64,000 nt of DNA from Legionella rubrilucens (GCF_001468125.1 NZ_LNYT01000007.1:297125-361124); one strand, 5' to 3'; positions 26,130 through 38,029 are shown, counted from the first letter of the stretch. Notes: generated by a model not told the origin, from the sequence alone. Translations and numbers: made by a program.

Positions 26130-26957
26130 ATGAAGGGGATCAATTTAGAGCGGCATCATGCATTGCAGAGTGCACATAATGTACAGGAGATTTGTAGTCC
26201 AGCCCTTAAATTGTTAGGTGTATCGTATTTTAATTACATTAAGGTTTACAATGACGATTGTTCTCGTGAATTGCTGGCGAGTCATGCACCCTGGATTAAG
26301 CATTTCTATGAAAATGCCTTATTTCAATCCGCCTGCATTGTTGACATAGAGCATCTTTTACCTAAAGGTTTTTATTTGTGGACGGAGTTGGACAAGAAAG
26401 ATCCTGCTTATTTCCAGGGTAGAGATTTTAATATTGATAACGGCATAAGTTTTGTGTCTAAAACCGCCAAGGCCACTTACATCTATATCTTTGCTTCTAC
26501 ACCTGCTCAGTATGGAATGAATAATTTTTATATTGCCAACATTGACCTGTTACAACGATTCATTCATTACTTTAATGATAAGGCCAAACCACTGATCGAC
26601 GAAGCGTCTAAAAATCGAATAATACTACCTGAGCAGCAATCCATCAGTCCCAATAAAATCAATTACCTCAGTCTTTCCGACAAAGCGCGGGGACAATTTC
26701 TTGAAGAAACCAAAGTGGAGCGTTATTTTCTATTCAATGAATCTCAGGATCTTTATCTAACCCGAAAGCAAGGTTTATGCGCCTCGTTGTTGGTTAAAGG
26801 CTACACCTCCAAACAAATCGCGAAAGAAGTGAATATTTCTCATCGAACAGTAGAAGGTTATTTTCTTAAGATGAAAAATAAGATGGAAGAGTCACTCAAA
26901 AGAACATTGTCAAAAAATCAGATTATTCAAATACTCCAGCAGGCTCAGATTTGTTAA
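26130..26957 (+). CDS. LuxR-type transcriptional regulator
   Basis: The ATG at 26130 has GGAAG 4 bases upstream and is preferred over a TTG at 26094. The 275-residue protein has an N-terminal ~200-residue sensing region, without a recognisable autoinducer or receiver signature, and a C-terminal LuxR/GerE HTH (~215-275) with LTRKQGLCASLLVKGYTSKQIAKEVNIS and RTVEGYFLKMKNKM. Legionella carries several such orphan LuxR-like regulators (the LpnR group), which this resembles in layout. Target genes are unknown; neighbouring effector-like genes are candidates. Confidence 0.85.
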   Translation: MKGINLERHHALQSAHNVQEICSPALKLLGVSYFNYIKVYNDDCSRELLASHAPWIKHFYENALFQSACIVDIEHLLPKGFYLWTELDKKDPAYFQGRDFNIDNGISFVSKTAKATYIYIFASTPAQYGMNNFYIANIDLLQRFIHYFNDKAKPLIDEASKNRIILPEQQSISPNKINYLSLSDKARGQFLEETKVERYFLFNESQDLYLTRKQGLCASLLVKGYTSKQIAKEVNISHRTVEGYFLKMKNKMEESLKRTLSKNQIIQILQQAQIC

Positions 26958-26962
26958 TGGGA

Positions 26963-27006
26963 GCATTGTATAATGGGCAGAGACAATGATTCTCGCCCAG
27001 TAATGC
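26963..27006 (+). terminator. Nested stem-loop after the LuxR-type gene
   Basis: GCATT/AATGC (26963-26967 / 27002-27006) encloses TGGGC-A-GAGA/TCTC-GCCCA (26974-26999). It lies just after the stop at 26957 and probably forms the transcript 3' end, though only TTGT follows. Confidence 0.4.
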
Positions 27007-27210
27007 TTGTGATTCAAAATCATCTTTTATAGACTTGAAAACGCATTGATTACTGCAACCAGTGTAAAGCAACGGAAGAAATTCAAATGCACGCAGAAAA
27101 ATCCTGCAGGAATGATTCCACAGTTGCTGAAAATAAATTGGGAAATTTATCCTCACAAGTCACTCTAAATAATCCTCTCTTAACCCACGATGCTTAATAA
27201 AACAGTAATC

Positions 27211-27241
27211 TTGACGTGCGATGCAGGAAAGCAAGTATAGT
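27211..27241 (+). promoter_or_regulatory. Possible promoter upstream of the first kinase
   Basis: TTGACG (27211-27216) and TATAGT (27236-27241) are separated by 19 bases, longer than ideal. Transcription would start near 27248 and read into the palindrome and hairpin below. Confidence 0.35.
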
Positions 27242-27247
27242 CATGTA

Positions 27248-27315
27248 GAAAATAGGATAAAATTTTATCCAATTAATTAAAAATGTTCAGAGCCCCGCTG
27301 AACATTTTCAAAAAA
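27248..27315 (+). ncRNA. Candidate small RNA or structured leader
   Basis: Downstream of the possible promoter is a 16-bp perfect palindrome, GGATAAAATTTTATCC (27255-27270), then an 11-bp perfect stem (AAAATGTTCAG 27280-27290 / CTGAACATTTT 27298-27308) with a 7-base GC-rich loop. The stem with flanking A and U tracts looks like an intrinsic terminator usable in either direction. A transcript of roughly 60-70 bases could end here, or the terminator could attenuate the kinase gene 150 bases on. The rest of 27,007-27,457 shows no supported gene. Confidence 0.35.
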
Positions 27316-27457
27316 GTAAACTCATCCTTTTTAAAGGCAGTATGGCTACGGAGGCAGAAATGCTTCTTAAGAAAGCAAGCAAACTTAAACCCACTCAGGA
27401 ATTTTATTCCCTGCGGCTCTTTAAATCCATCCAATACAGTGATACAACTTGATCACA

Positions 27458-29020
27458 ATGGTTTCTAACTTGCCAAGTGGTGATCCATCGAGGCAGTCTT
27501 TATGGTTAAGCTTAATGAAAAAAGGAACATTTTTTACGCCCTGCCCCGCGCTTAAGCGGGGTGAGCGTCTGGATAAAAGGAAGCATGAAGATCTACGTCA
27601 CACCTGCTTTATTTCGCCAGCCGGCAGACGTTATGAGTTCATGGGTACCCTGGATGCAGAAGAAGCACGGCAGCTCCATCAGCAAACGGGGTTGGAAAAA
27701 ACGGGAAAGGTGGAGTTGGGGCGCGGATCATTTGGCCGGGTTCGTTTGGTTCGGGCCGAAGACGGTACGTATCTTGTCATTAAAAAAATGAAAAAGGGCT
27801 ATGGCGGTCCTCAGTCCAAATTCAATATCAGGGAAATTGCCGAGCTTGAGAGTCATTTAATTGAACAGCTGCAGGGGATTGATGGAATTATTTTTCCCGT
27901 GGAGACTTTTCTCGTGAATGACAAGGCTGGGCACGAGGTGATTGTCAGCATCATGCCGCTTGCCGATTTGGGTGATGCTGAAGAGCTCACGGAATGCCTC
28001 TACAAGCCAGGACGCGCGGGTTGTCCTTTACCCCATAGCCTGCAGATTGAACTGCTAAACTGCGATTACCAGGCCAATCCGGTAACATCGTCAAAGACCG
28101 CCGTCGTCGGCTTTAATAGAACATCGCCTGACGTTGATTTAATCACAGAATATGAATTGCCTGAGAATCTGATCAAATTACTCAGTGAGTCGCGCCCAAC
28201 GTCGCTACCTGTTAATCCCCATGCTGAAGATGCCTGGATAGAGCGAGGATGTCAGTCAGAAATCCGCTTGACACCTCATCAGAATCTCCATTTGAAAATG
28301 AGTAACCTGCTGCTGATTTACATTGCCAGGGAGTTAACAAGCACCTTATCGGCTCTGCACAAACGCGGTATTTATCATCGTGACGTCCAGCTTAAAAATG
28401 TGTTGTTGACCCGCGAGGCAGAGGTACTATTAACGGATTTTGGTTGTGCTATCCATTATGGATTTCAGGATTGTTATAAAAGTTCGGTATTATCGAAACC
28501 ACTTGCACCGGAACTATTCCAGAAGGACACCGATCTCGGCCATTTAAATGCCAGCCGCTCCATCGACGCCTGGCGTTTGGGAATGCTGTTGTCCGCTTTC
28601 CTGGAGGGCTCTCAAACGCTGGATTATGTGCTTAGGTCCGCTTACCCGGGCAATGTCATTTATTGGGGTGGGGAACTGCATTTTCCAAATGATTTATCAT
28701 CCTTTCTTGACGTGCTTCATCAGCGCATCAGACAGGAACTGCAAAATCTCTTTGTGAATAACAATGTCCCGTTGCAGATGCGTAAAATCATTGCAGGCCT
28801 GTTAAATCCCTACCCTGAAAACAGGCTGGGAATAGCGGAGGTCATTCCGTTGTTAAATGAATTGCCAACGATTGAAAAAGCCATGATCAGGGATTTGTTA
28901 AACGAATTAAAAGTATCTGAACGACGCGCCTCTTCCGAAATGAATACCCAGCCTGTGCCGCCTGAACCCTTTGACGGGGACGCCCATGGTCTGGAGCATC
29001 ATTCGTCTTTCAATGTTTGA
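27458..29020 (+). CDS. Eukaryotic-like protein kinase with atypical catalytic loop, probable effector
   Basis: 520 residues from ATG 27458. Kinase motifs: LGRGSFGRVRLV (glycine loop, ~87-98), VIKKM (Lys109), HRDVQLKN (catalytic loop, 307-314), TDFGCA (DFG 327-329) and LAPELF in the activation segment. Catalytic Asp and Asn are kept, but the loop lacks the Lys two residues after Asp typical of Ser/Thr kinases. About 100 extra residues (~175-280) lie between the N-lobe and the alpha-E region. Kinases of this kind in Legionella (LegK proteins) are Dot/Icm effectors acting in the host cell; this is inferred by analogy. No signal peptide. Confidence 0.85.
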   Translation: MVSNLPSGDPSRQSLWLSLMKKGTFFTPCPALKRGERLDKRKHEDLRHTCFISPAGRRYEFMGTLDAEEARQLHQQTGLEKTGKVELGRGSFGRVRLVRAEDGTYLVIKKMKKGYGGPQSKFNIREIAELESHLIEQLQGIDGIIFPVETFLVNDKAGHEVIVSIMPLADLGDAEELTECLYKPGRAGCPLPHSLQIELLNCDYQANPVTSSKTAVVGFNRTSPDVDLITEYELPENLIKLLSESRPTSLPVNPHAEDAWIERGCQSEIRLTPHQNLHLKMSNLLLIYIARELTSTLSALHKRGIYHRDVQLKNVLLTREAEVLLTDFGCAIHYGFQDCYKSSVLSKPLAPELFQKDTDLGHLNASRSIDAWRLGMLLSAFLEGSQTLDYVLRSAYPGNVIYWGGELHFPNDLSSFLDVLHQRIRQELQNLFVNNNVPLQMRKIIAGLLNPYPENRLGIAEVIPLLNELPTIEKAMIRDLLNELKVSERRASSEMNTQPVPPEPFDGDAHGLEHHSSFNV

Positions 29021-29078
29021 CAGTACTACGGCTTTTTGGCAGTCTAGGACCCTTTCAAGTGATAGGGAGAATGACTGA

Positions 29079-29495
29079 ATGAGAACAGCAACAGGATTAG
29101 CCGCCGCCTTATTGGCCTTATCAGCCGAGGCTTCGGATTTGTCTTCCTTTGCGGAAGTGGCCGAGGCGGTGAAGGAGGGTAAAGCCTTGAGCTTTGTGAC
29201 AGCATTAAATGCCTGCGAATCGGATATTCCTTCAGCCGACATCACTACGGCCATCACGCCGAATGCCGTCATGCTGGTGAATGGCAGCAAAGTGACCGCC
29301 TCGGATCGGCATTTTACTTTAAATGATCCCTCTTTACCGGGCGAAGCTGTGTTTGGTTACAGTAAATTTGAACTCCAAGCCAGCGGTACTGCCACGGTCA
29401 AAATCACGCTGCTGCGTGCTGCCGACTACAGCAAAATCCGGGAATTTCAAATGCGCTGTGAGCTGGGCAAGGGATTTAAAGTGTTTGCAAAGTAA
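29079..29495 (+). CDS. VirK-family secreted protein
   Basis: 138 residues with a signal peptide (MRTATGLAAALLALSAEA) and a mature part starting DLSSFAEVAEAVKEGKALSFVTALNAC, the layout of VirK proteins (named after Agrobacterium virK). Two Cys (~46 and ~127) may form a disulfide. GGGAG lies upstream of the ATG. VirK relatives occur in many host-associated bacteria and their molecular role is not established. It follows the kinase gene by 58 bases and could be co-transcribed. Confidence 0.75.
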   Translation: MRTATGLAAALLALSAEASDLSSFAEVAEAVKEGKALSFVTALNACESDIPSADITTAITPNAVMLVNGSKVTASDRHFTLNDPSLPGEAVFGYSKFELQASGTATVKITLLRAADYSKIREFQMRCELGKGFKVFAK

Positions 29496-29522
29496 GCCAG
29501 CGGCCAGCCGAGCTTATCAAAC

Positions 29523-29551
29523 AGCATCCCCGCTCGTACGGTGGGGATGCT
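29523..29551. terminator. Hairpin between the VirK gene and the convergent hydrolase
   Basis: A 9-bp perfect stem (AGCATCCCC / GGGGATGCT) with an 11-base loop sits between two convergent genes. There is no strong U run, but the position suits a shared terminator. Confidence 0.6.
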
Positions 29552-29560
29552 GGCCATCGC

Positions 29561-30826
29561 TTAATGTTGAAGTGATATACTCTTTACAGCATGATCTTTT
29601 GTCGTGCGTTCAACAAACTCTCTAAAGAAAGTCTCTGCCGTTTTACCTGAGCGATTTGTCAAAGCATCCCATTCTACATTATGACCATTTCTATGTGGGG
29701 CAGTCTCCATTTTCCTATCGCTTTTTATTCGTTCTCTGGCTTCAACCAAGGCTTCTCGTGCACGCATTAACTTACCCTTGGCGAGTGGATCACTTGTCTC
29801 AATAAGGTTATCGAGGTTTTCAATTTCTTTATCAATCTCGGCTTTTTTCTTGCGCCGTTCAGCACTCAACTCTTTATGGATGGATGCGTAATGAGGAATC
29901 ACCTTGTCATCGATACTTTTATCCCGTTGTCCTTTTCGCGTTCTCACAACGATATAGTCTTTGTACGCTTCAGGGATGCTTTTGAACGCACTCCCCGCAT
30001 CCATTTCCCATTTAACCAAAGCAACGCCAAATTTAATGAAAGGTTTAGCAAGCCATCCCGCTACCTTCATACCCGTGGTCTCGGTATGACCATTTTCTTC
30101 GCGCCCGCTTGCATCCCGCTTTAAACGGAGTTTCCCTACGACAAAATTAGTGATGGAAGAGAAAGAACGGCTATTGAACACGTTGATGGGTTGCCCCAGT
30201 TGATGAAAATGTTGTGCGACCAAAGAGGCTATTCCTGCACCCAGTGAATGGCCTTTCAGGGTAATGTTTTGGGGTGAGACACCTAGGTCCAACAGCCGTT
30301 GGACCTGGGCAATGCCATCGGTGATCAAATCGTCTTTTGACTTGGGCTTGCCTTGGCTTTGTCCCACACCTCGAAGATTAAAGCCGACGACATTCGCTTG
30401 AAGCGCCTGGGCATCTTCCTGCATTTCGCCAATGATTTCTTCATAGCACATCCCATTTCCTACGAGATTGACAATGTACTTCTGGTATTGAGGAGCAGTG
30501 TCTTTCTGGGCACTATGCTTTATTTCAAACGTATCTAACTGGGCGTAATCATGCGTAATGACTGTATGCTTTTCACAGGTTAGCTTAATGTCATTATTAC
30601 TGTAGTTATGTTTACTAACATTCTCATCCGTAACCGCTAAATGCTTAAAATCCTCTGTTTGAGCCGGCAGTACTATTTCACTAACCCGTTCACCCAGAGC
30701 CTTGTTCATTCCATATTTTAATGCGTCCCACAAAAGAACAGGAGGAAACAGAAAACGGGCAGCAATAAACTTAGCCCATGTCCAACCACTGTATCGAGGT
30801 TTTGGGGCGTTATAAACGTTAGCCAT
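29561..30826 (-). CDS. Alpha/beta hydrolase, SidB-like effector candidate
   Basis: 421 residues. The N-terminus has a hydrophobic stretch (WAKFIAARFLFPPVLLWDAL) that may touch membranes. The core has a hydrolase fold: GFNLRGVGQSQG, then the nucleophile elbow GHSLGAG, with a Ser in G-x-S-x-G. The C-terminal ~120 residues are highly charged and helical (RRKKKAEIDKEIENLDNLIE, EALVEARERI), probably a coiled coil. This layout resembles the SidB/Sdb lipase-like Dot/Icm substrates; I am moderately sure of the hydrolase, less of the subgroup. Secretion is inferred, not shown. Confidence 0.75.
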   Translation of the reverse strand: MANVYNAPKPRYSGWTWAKFIAARFLFPPVLLWDALKYGMNKALGERVSEIVLPAQTEDFKHLAVTDENVSKHNYSNNDIKLTCEKHTVITHDYAQLDTFEIKHSAQKDTAPQYQKYIVNLVGNGMCYEEIIGEMQEDAQALQANVVGFNLRGVGQSQGKPKSKDDLITDGIAQVQRLLDLGVSPQNITLKGHSLGAGIASLVAQHFHQLGQPINVFNSRSFSSITNFVVGKLRLKRDASGREENGHTETTGMKVAGWLAKPFIKFGVALVKWEMDAGSAFKSIPEAYKDYIVVRTRKGQRDKSIDDKVIPHYASIHKELSAERRKKKAEIDKEIENLDNLIETSDPLAKGKLMRAREALVEARERIKSDRKMETAPHRNGHNVEWDALTNRSGKTAETFFREFVERTTKDHAVKSISLQH

Positions 30827-31031
30827 AAAGAAATACCAGGTTACCTAAGGTATTCAGATGATAAAGAAAAGACATTAAGGAAATATTAAATACAAAAAGT
30901 CGGATTTAAAAAATTCTCCATCACCGCTGGATTTAATACGTGTTAACAGATGGCGTCAGTGATTTTCTCACTGGCTAACCACGGTTTTTCCTTTGTATTG
31001 AAGTGCAGGCATTGGAAGACCCCTGAGCTGA

Positions 31032-32969
<1,938 letters not shown>

Positions 32970-33041
32970 GTTCGATTTCCTTTCGTAAAGTCCTCAAGGC
33001 CAGAAGTAACATGGTACGATACTCCCGGCCTCTCAACCAAA

Positions 33042-34064
33042 TTATTGGCTGCGTGGTTGTTGCTGGGTAATGCAATGGATTCCACCGCCGCCGGCAAAAA
33101 CATCGAGTGCGTCAATCTGGCTGATACGATGGTTGGGGAAAAGTTCGCTAAAAAGTCGAAAGGCTGCCTTATCCTGCTTTTCATGGCCAAACGCCGGCAT
33201 GACAATGCCGCCATTCGCTAAATAAAAATTGATGTAGGACAAGGTCAGGCGCTCACCGTTCATCCAGGTGGCCGGGGGTTGTTCCACGGTGTAGACATCC
33301 AGGCGGCGTCCTTGTGCGTCAACCGCTGTTTTTAGCGTTTCCAGATTGTCATGCAGGATGTGGTAATTTTCATCATTGCGGTCGTGAGTAATCAGACACA
33401 GTACTTTTCCAGGCGCAATAAAACAGGCGATCTCATCCACATGACCATCGGTCTCATCACCCACAAGGCCCTTGTTGAGCCAAATGGCTTTTTGGGTACC
33501 GAGGTATTCATGGAGGTACGATTCGATTTCCTGTTCAGTCAGATGCGGATTGCGGTTGGTGTTGAGCAGGCACTCACGGGTGGTCAGCACGGTCCCTTCG
33601 CCATCGACATGAAACGAGCCGCCTTCCATGACGAAGGGGGCTTTAAATGAACGGGCCGTTGTTGCGTTGATGATGGCGCCGGCAATGCGGTTATCCAGGG
33701 CATACTCGTCGTAATTGCCGCCCCAGGCATTGTGAATCCAGTCCACACCGGCCAATTGCTTATTGCCATCCAGCAGGAAGGTCGGTCCGGTATCCCGGGT
33801 CCAGGAGTCATTGATGGGTAAGGACATCAATCTTATTTTTTTATCGCAAAGGGCCTTTGCCCCGGCTTCATCACCAGGGTTGACAATCATCGTCAGGGGT
33901 TCAAAGGCGGCAATGGCATTGGCGACTCTGGCATAGGCGTGACGGGCGCGTTCAAGGCCTATCGTTTCCCAGGTTTGAAGGTGACAGGGCCAGGCCATCC
34001 AGCAACCGGCATGAGGATACCATTCAGGCGGCATCATGAAACCATCATGTTTTGGAGTCGACAT
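33042..34064 (-). CDS. aguA: Agmatine deiminase
   Basis: A 340-residue guanidino-modifying enzyme of the agmatine deiminase family. Conserved features: [16 protein letters not shown] at the start, [49 protein letters not shown], and the catalytic Cys in [14 protein letters not shown] near the C-terminus. It converts agmatine to N-carbamoylputrescine. It starts 2 bases after speA and works between SpeA and AguB. Confidence 0.96.
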   Translation of the reverse strand: MSTPKHDGFMMPPEWYPHAGCWMAWPCHLQTWETIGLERARHAYARVANAIAAFEPLTMIVNPGDEAGAKALCDKKIRLMSLPINDSWTRDTGPTFLLDGNKQLAGVDWIHNAWGGNYDEYALDNRIAGAIINATTARSFKAPFVMEGGSFHVDGEGTVLTTRECLLNTNRNPHLTEQEIESYLHEYLGTQKAIWLNKGLVGDETDGHVDEIACFIAPGKVLCLITHDRNDENYHILHDNLETLKTAVDAQGRRLDVYTVEQPPATWMNGERLTLSYINFYLANGGIVMPAFGHEKQDKAAFRLFSELFPNHRISQIDALDVFAGGGGIHCITQQQPRSQ

Positions 34065-34066
34065 AA

Positions 34067-35965
34067 TTATCCTTTGTTTTTATTGCCATCGAGATACGTT
34101 TGCTGGGTAAAAATACTGCGTAATTCATTCAAATACAATTGAATTGTCTCATCAGGCAGATCGGTATTCAGTAATTGTTTTTCATAAGACAACAGCAGTT
34201 TTTTGGTGTCAAAATGCGCGTAATTAAGCACGTTGGTCACGGTGTCGCCGCTGACTAAATCTTTGATTTCAAATTGACCATTGCCGTTTAGTTTAACGTC
34301 CAGTGAATTGGTATCGCCGAAAAGATTATGAAGATTTCCTAAAATTTCCTGATAGGCACCCACTAAAAAAAAGGCAATGGCGTAGGGATTATTGGGATCA
34401 TAAGGCGGAAGCATCAGGGTAGTATAAATCCAGTCGCGCCCGGTGTATTGCTTTAAGGTGCCGTCAGAGTCACAGGTTAAATCCTGCAGAATGCTGTGCA
34501 TGCTCGGTTCTTCATTCAGATGCGAGATCGGCGTCACCGGGAAGATCTGTCCTATGGCCCAGGCATCCGGCATCGATTGAAAGAAGGACAGGTTGCAGAA
34601 GATTTTTGCCGCCAATCGTTCATTAATCATTTCCAGCAATTCGCTGTCGGCCGGGGTATTCTCATCGAGCGGTTGTTGTTGAATTTCAAGACAGATGGCA
34701 GTGAACAGTTCTTCGATTTTCGCCTTTTCCTCAAGCGTCATGACCCCGTGTTTGAACATCGAGTGTGCCTCATCCAGCGAATGGGAGGCGTAGTTAAACA
34801 CTTCGCTTGGCGTGCTGTCGGCAATGGAGAGGTAAGTATTCCAGATGTCGTGGATGACATGAGAGTCATCGGGAGCAATGCGCGGCAGCGTCGGTTTCCG
34901 CTTAATCTGTTCCACGTCGGTGATGTTGGTGACCAGCGTGGCATGGTGTGCGGTCAGCGCGCGTCCTGATTCCGAAATGATGTGAGGTTCCGGCATGCCG
35001 CTCTCTTCGCAAAGATGACGCATGGCTAAGAGGATGTTAGTTGCGTATTCCTTGAGACTGTAATTCATTGAGCAGCCGGTGCTTGAGCGCGTGCCTTCGT
35101 AATCCACACTCAGTCCGCCGCCCACGTCGACGGTTTCGATGGAGGCGCCCATTCGCCGCAATTCAACATAATAACGCGCCACCTCCAGCATGCACTGACG
35201 GATATCGAGGATGTTGGCAATCTGTGAGCCGAGATGGCAATGCATTAATTGCAGGCAATCGAGGTAACCGCGGTCTTTTAATTGATTGACAATGGTTAAG
35301 ACCTGTTCCGCATTCAAACCGAACTTCGATTTTGCTCCACCTGTGTTTTCCCATTTGCCGGCGCCTTTGGTCACCAGGCGGATGCGGAGGCCGATCCTTG
35401 GGCGAATGCCCATTTTGGCGGATTCTTTCAGAATGGTTTCCAGTTCAGATTGTTTTTCAATGACGATAAAAACCTGATGGCCCATCTGTTGGGCAATTAA
35501 GGCGGTACGGATGTAGCAGGCGTCTTTGTAGCCGTTGCAGATGATCGTGGACGGCGTTTCGCCTAGCAGGCCGATGACAGCCACCAGCTCAGGCTTGCTG
35601 CCAGCCTCAAGCCCGACCTGATGATCGGGGGCTTTAAGCAGTTCCTTGACGACACAACATTCCTGATTGACCTTAATGGGATAAACCAGGGTGTAGCGTC
35701 CCTGGTAATCAATTTCGTCAATGGCCTGTGTGAATGCTTCATAAATTTTTGCCACGCGATCGTGGAGAATGTCTGTAAAGCGAATCAGCAGCGGCAACTG
35801 CAGCCCGGCTCGGTTAGCTGCATTCACAATCGCTTTCAGTTCAACGCCGGTTTCCTCCGGGTGTTTGCTGATTTCGATGTTACCCTGCTGATTGACTGTG
35901 AAATAACCTTCACCCCAATGTGAAATATTATAAAAATTGCTGTCCGTTGAGGTTTGGTGTGTCAT
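34067..35965 (-). CDS. speA: Biosynthetic arginine decarboxylase
   Basis: 632 residues, a PLP enzyme of the SpeA type (E. coli 658). The PLP Lys lies in VYPIKVNQE near 98; [11 protein letters not shown] and [13 protein letters not shown] are the phosphate-binding region; [11 protein letters not shown] and the C-terminal QLTCDSDGT-like stretch (DLTCDSDG) follow. It decarboxylates arginine to agmatine. The start overlaps the aguB stop (TGATG) and aguA follows at once, so arginine-to-putrescine conversion is encoded in one operon. Confidence 0.97.
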   Translation of the reverse strand: MTHQTSTDSNFYNISHWGEGYFTVNQQGNIEISKHPEETGVELKAIVNAANRAGLQLPLLIRFTDILHDRVAKIYEAFTQAIDEIDYQGRYTLVYPIKVNQECCVVKELLKAPDHQVGLEAGSKPELVAVIGLLGETPSTIICNGYKDACYIRTALIAQQMGHQVFIVIEKQSELETILKESAKMGIRPRIGLRIRLVTKGAGKWENTGGAKSKFGLNAEQVLTIVNQLKDRGYLDCLQLMHCHLGSQIANILDIRQCMLEVARYYVELRRMGASIETVDVGGGLSVDYEGTRSSTGCSMNYSLKEYATNILLAMRHLCEESGMPEPHIISESGRALTAHHATLVTNITDVEQIKRKPTLPRIAPDDSHVIHDIWNTYLSIADSTPSEVFNYASHSLDEAHSMFKHGVMTLEEKAKIEELFTAICLEIQQQPLDENTPADSELLEMINERLAAKIFCNLSFFQSMPDAWAIGQIFPVTPISHLNEEPSMHSILQDLTCDSDGTLKQYTGRDWIYTTLMLPPYDPNNPYAIAFFLVGAYQEILGNLHNLFGDTNSLDVKLNGNGQFEIKDLVSGDTVTNVLNYAHFDTKKLLLSYEKQLLNTDLPDETIQLYLNELRSIFTQQTYLDGNKNKG

Positions 35966-36837
35966 CAGGTTAATTCTCCTTTGAAAAAGCCGCGGGGTTT
36001 AGCCAGCGCATGGTAAGTGTTCGGTTCACGTTGATTGGGGAAAGGAAACAGACGGCCCCACAGGTCGCGCTGACTGAAATCGAGTTCGGCAACCAGTACG
36101 GCGGGTTCATTGCGAGGGGCCTGAACCAAAATGTCGCCCATCGGATTACTGATGAAACTACTGCCATAAAATTCCAAATCATCTTCACAGCCGATGCGGT
36201 TCACAGCCACCATGAAGGTATTGGCCATGATTCCTTGAGCCACCATGACTTTTTGCCACATCGGCTGGCTGTCAAATCCCGGGGCTGTGGGTTCGCCGCC
36301 GATGGCAGTAGGGTAAACCAGGACCTCTGCCCCTTTTAAGCCGTAAATTCTTGATAATTCTGGAAACCATTGATCGTAGCAGGTAGGCAAACCGAAACGA
36401 TGTCCGGCAATGGTATGAACCGGGTAGTCGGAATCACCCGGTTTGAAATAATAATCTTCATGGTATTTTTCACCACTGGGGATGTGTTGTTTGCGGGTGA
36501 CCGCGATTAGCTTGCCCTGCTCATTATAGGCCACCGCGGTGTTATAACCGGCTTGTTCAAACAGTGAGGCGGTAATGCAAACCCCGGCTGTTTTGGCCAT
36601 CTCGCTGACAAACTGCGCCGTGGGGCCTGTGTGAATGTCTTCCATGTACGGCTTGCCATCCACGTCGCTGCGGGTACAGAAATAGGGCGACAGGGTTAAT
36701 TCCTGCAGACAAACCAGTTCGGCGCCTTTTTTGGCGGCAGTGACTATCCCCGAAGCAAGACGGTCGCGGTGTTCATCTGGATTTTTATACCATTTTTCCT
36801 GTACCAAACCAATTGTCAATGTGTTACTCGTCATCAT
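35965..36837 (-). CDS. aguB: N-carbamoylputrescine amidase
   Basis: A 290-residue carbon-nitrogen hydrolase. The Glu-Lys-Cys triad appears in CLQELTLSPYF, TRKQHIPSGEKYHEDYYF and LPTCYDQWFPE. The match to plant and bacterial AguB is close (QREPNTYHAL near the end). It releases putrescine, CO2 and ammonia from N-carbamoylputrescine, the last step of the operon aguB-speA-aguA. No clear promoter was found in the 209 bases upstream. Confidence 0.96.
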   Translation of the reverse strand: MMTSNTLTIGLVQEKWYKNPDEHRDRLASGIVTAAKKGAELVCLQELTLSPYFCTRSDVDGKPYMEDIHTGPTAQFVSEMAKTAGVCITASLFEQAGYNTAVAYNEQGKLIAVTRKQHIPSGEKYHEDYYFKPGDSDYPVHTIAGHRFGLPTCYDQWFPELSRIYGLKGAEVLVYPTAIGGEPTAPGFDSQPMWQKVMVAQGIMANTFMVAVNRIGCEDDLEFYGSSFISNPMGDILVQAPRNEPAVLVAELDFSQRDLWGRLFPFPNQREPNTYHALAKPRGFFKGELT

Positions 36838-37046
36838 GTCTCACCGATAGATAGGTCAAAGAAGGGCGGCGTGGAGTGTCAAGCGGGCGCCGGTCGTTTT
36901 CGTTGTGTCGTGTTTCATCGTCCAAGCGGGGTATATTAGAATAAAAAAAAAGTTTATTGAATAACCAGTCGGCGTTTTTTGCCTTCAGGTCGTTCACTTT
37001 GACGATAAGCCTGACTATAGACGCTGTTTTGTCGTTTGTGTAGTTT

Positions 37047-37952
37047 TTAACAGGGATTGGCTAAAAGGGCATTGGCAACCTTGGACTGATTTTTTCTTGA
37101 CATGGCTTTGCAAATCATGTCGCCGGCATGGACGATTTTGTAAATGTCCACGCCGGTATCAATGCCAAGTCCGTGCATCAGGTAAAGCACATCTTCTGTC
37201 GCCACATTGCCGCTGGCGCCACGGGCATAAGGGCAGCCGCCGAGGCCTGCGACGGAACTGTCAAAACAGGTAATGCCGCATTGCAGAGAGGCATGGATGT
37301 TGGCAATGGCCTGACCGTAGGTATCATGGAAATGCATGGCGATTTGATTCGTCGGCAGGTGTTTTAGAATTTCCTCAAGCAGCCGAGTGGTTTGTCTGGG
37401 GGTTGCCACACCAATGGTATCGCCCAAACTGATTTCATAAATGCCGAGATGCGCCAACTCCCTTGTGACCTCCAGTACCTTTTCAGGAGCAATGGCTCCT
37501 TCATAAGGGCAGCCCACAACGCAGGACACATAGCCGCGGATTTTGATTTGATGGGCCTGGGCTAAGGGGATTATCTCGGCAATGCGCGCGAGGCTTTCTG
37601 CAATGGAGCAGTTGATGTTTCGGCGGTTAAATTCCTCGCTGGCGGCGGTAAAGACAGCAATTTCGGTTACTCCCGCCTCGATCGCACGCTGCAGCCCCCG
37701 GGTATTGGGAACCAGCGCGGAAAATTGCACGCCCGCAGGTTTATCGATGCCGGCATAAACTTCAAGATTGTCAGACAGTTGGGGAATGGCTTTGGGCGAG
37801 ACAAAACTGGTGGCTTCAATCCGTTTTAAGCCGCTTTGACTGAGCTGGTTAATCAATTCAATTTTTTTTCGTGTCGACACAAAGGTGATTTCATTCTGCA
37901 GTCCATCGCGTGGACCTACCTCAACGAGGGTCACTTCTTTCGGGTAGTTCAT
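37047..37952 (-). CDS. mvaB: Hydroxymethylglutaryl-CoA lyase
   Basis: A 301-residue TIM-barrel lyase. EVGPRDGLQNE holds the catalytic Arg-Asp near the N-terminus; HFHDTYGQAIANI supplies metal-binding His; the C-terminal loop GLGGCPYARGASGNVATED holds the catalytic Cys. It splits HMG-CoA into acetyl-CoA and acetoacetate, the last dedicated step of leucine degradation. It follows the methylcrotonyl-CoA carboxylase alpha gene by 77 bases. Confidence 0.95.
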   Translation of the reverse strand: MNYPKEVTLVEVGPRDGLQNEITFVSTRKKIELINQLSQSGLKRIEATSFVSPKAIPQLSDNLEVYAGIDKPAGVQFSALVPNTRGLQRAIEAGVTEIAVFTAASEEFNRRNINCSIAESLARIAEIIPLAQAHQIKIRGYVSCVVGCPYEGAIAPEKVLEVTRELAHLGIYEISLGDTIGVATPRQTTRLLEEILKHLPTNQIAMHFHDTYGQAIANIHASLQCGITCFDSSVAGLGGCPYARGASGNVATEDVLYLMHGLGIDTGVDIYKIVHAGDMICKAMSRKNQSKVANALLANPC

Positions 37953-38029
37953 GCTGATTCCGGTTTGTAGACATGATGAACTCGGTTCATTTCATTTTGA
38001 GTGAAGCGAACCGGCCTGTAAATGCCTGA

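Noticed and set aside
27283-27468. 61-codon frame upstream of the kinase
   Set aside because: It begins inside a terminator-like hairpin and has no initiation signal.
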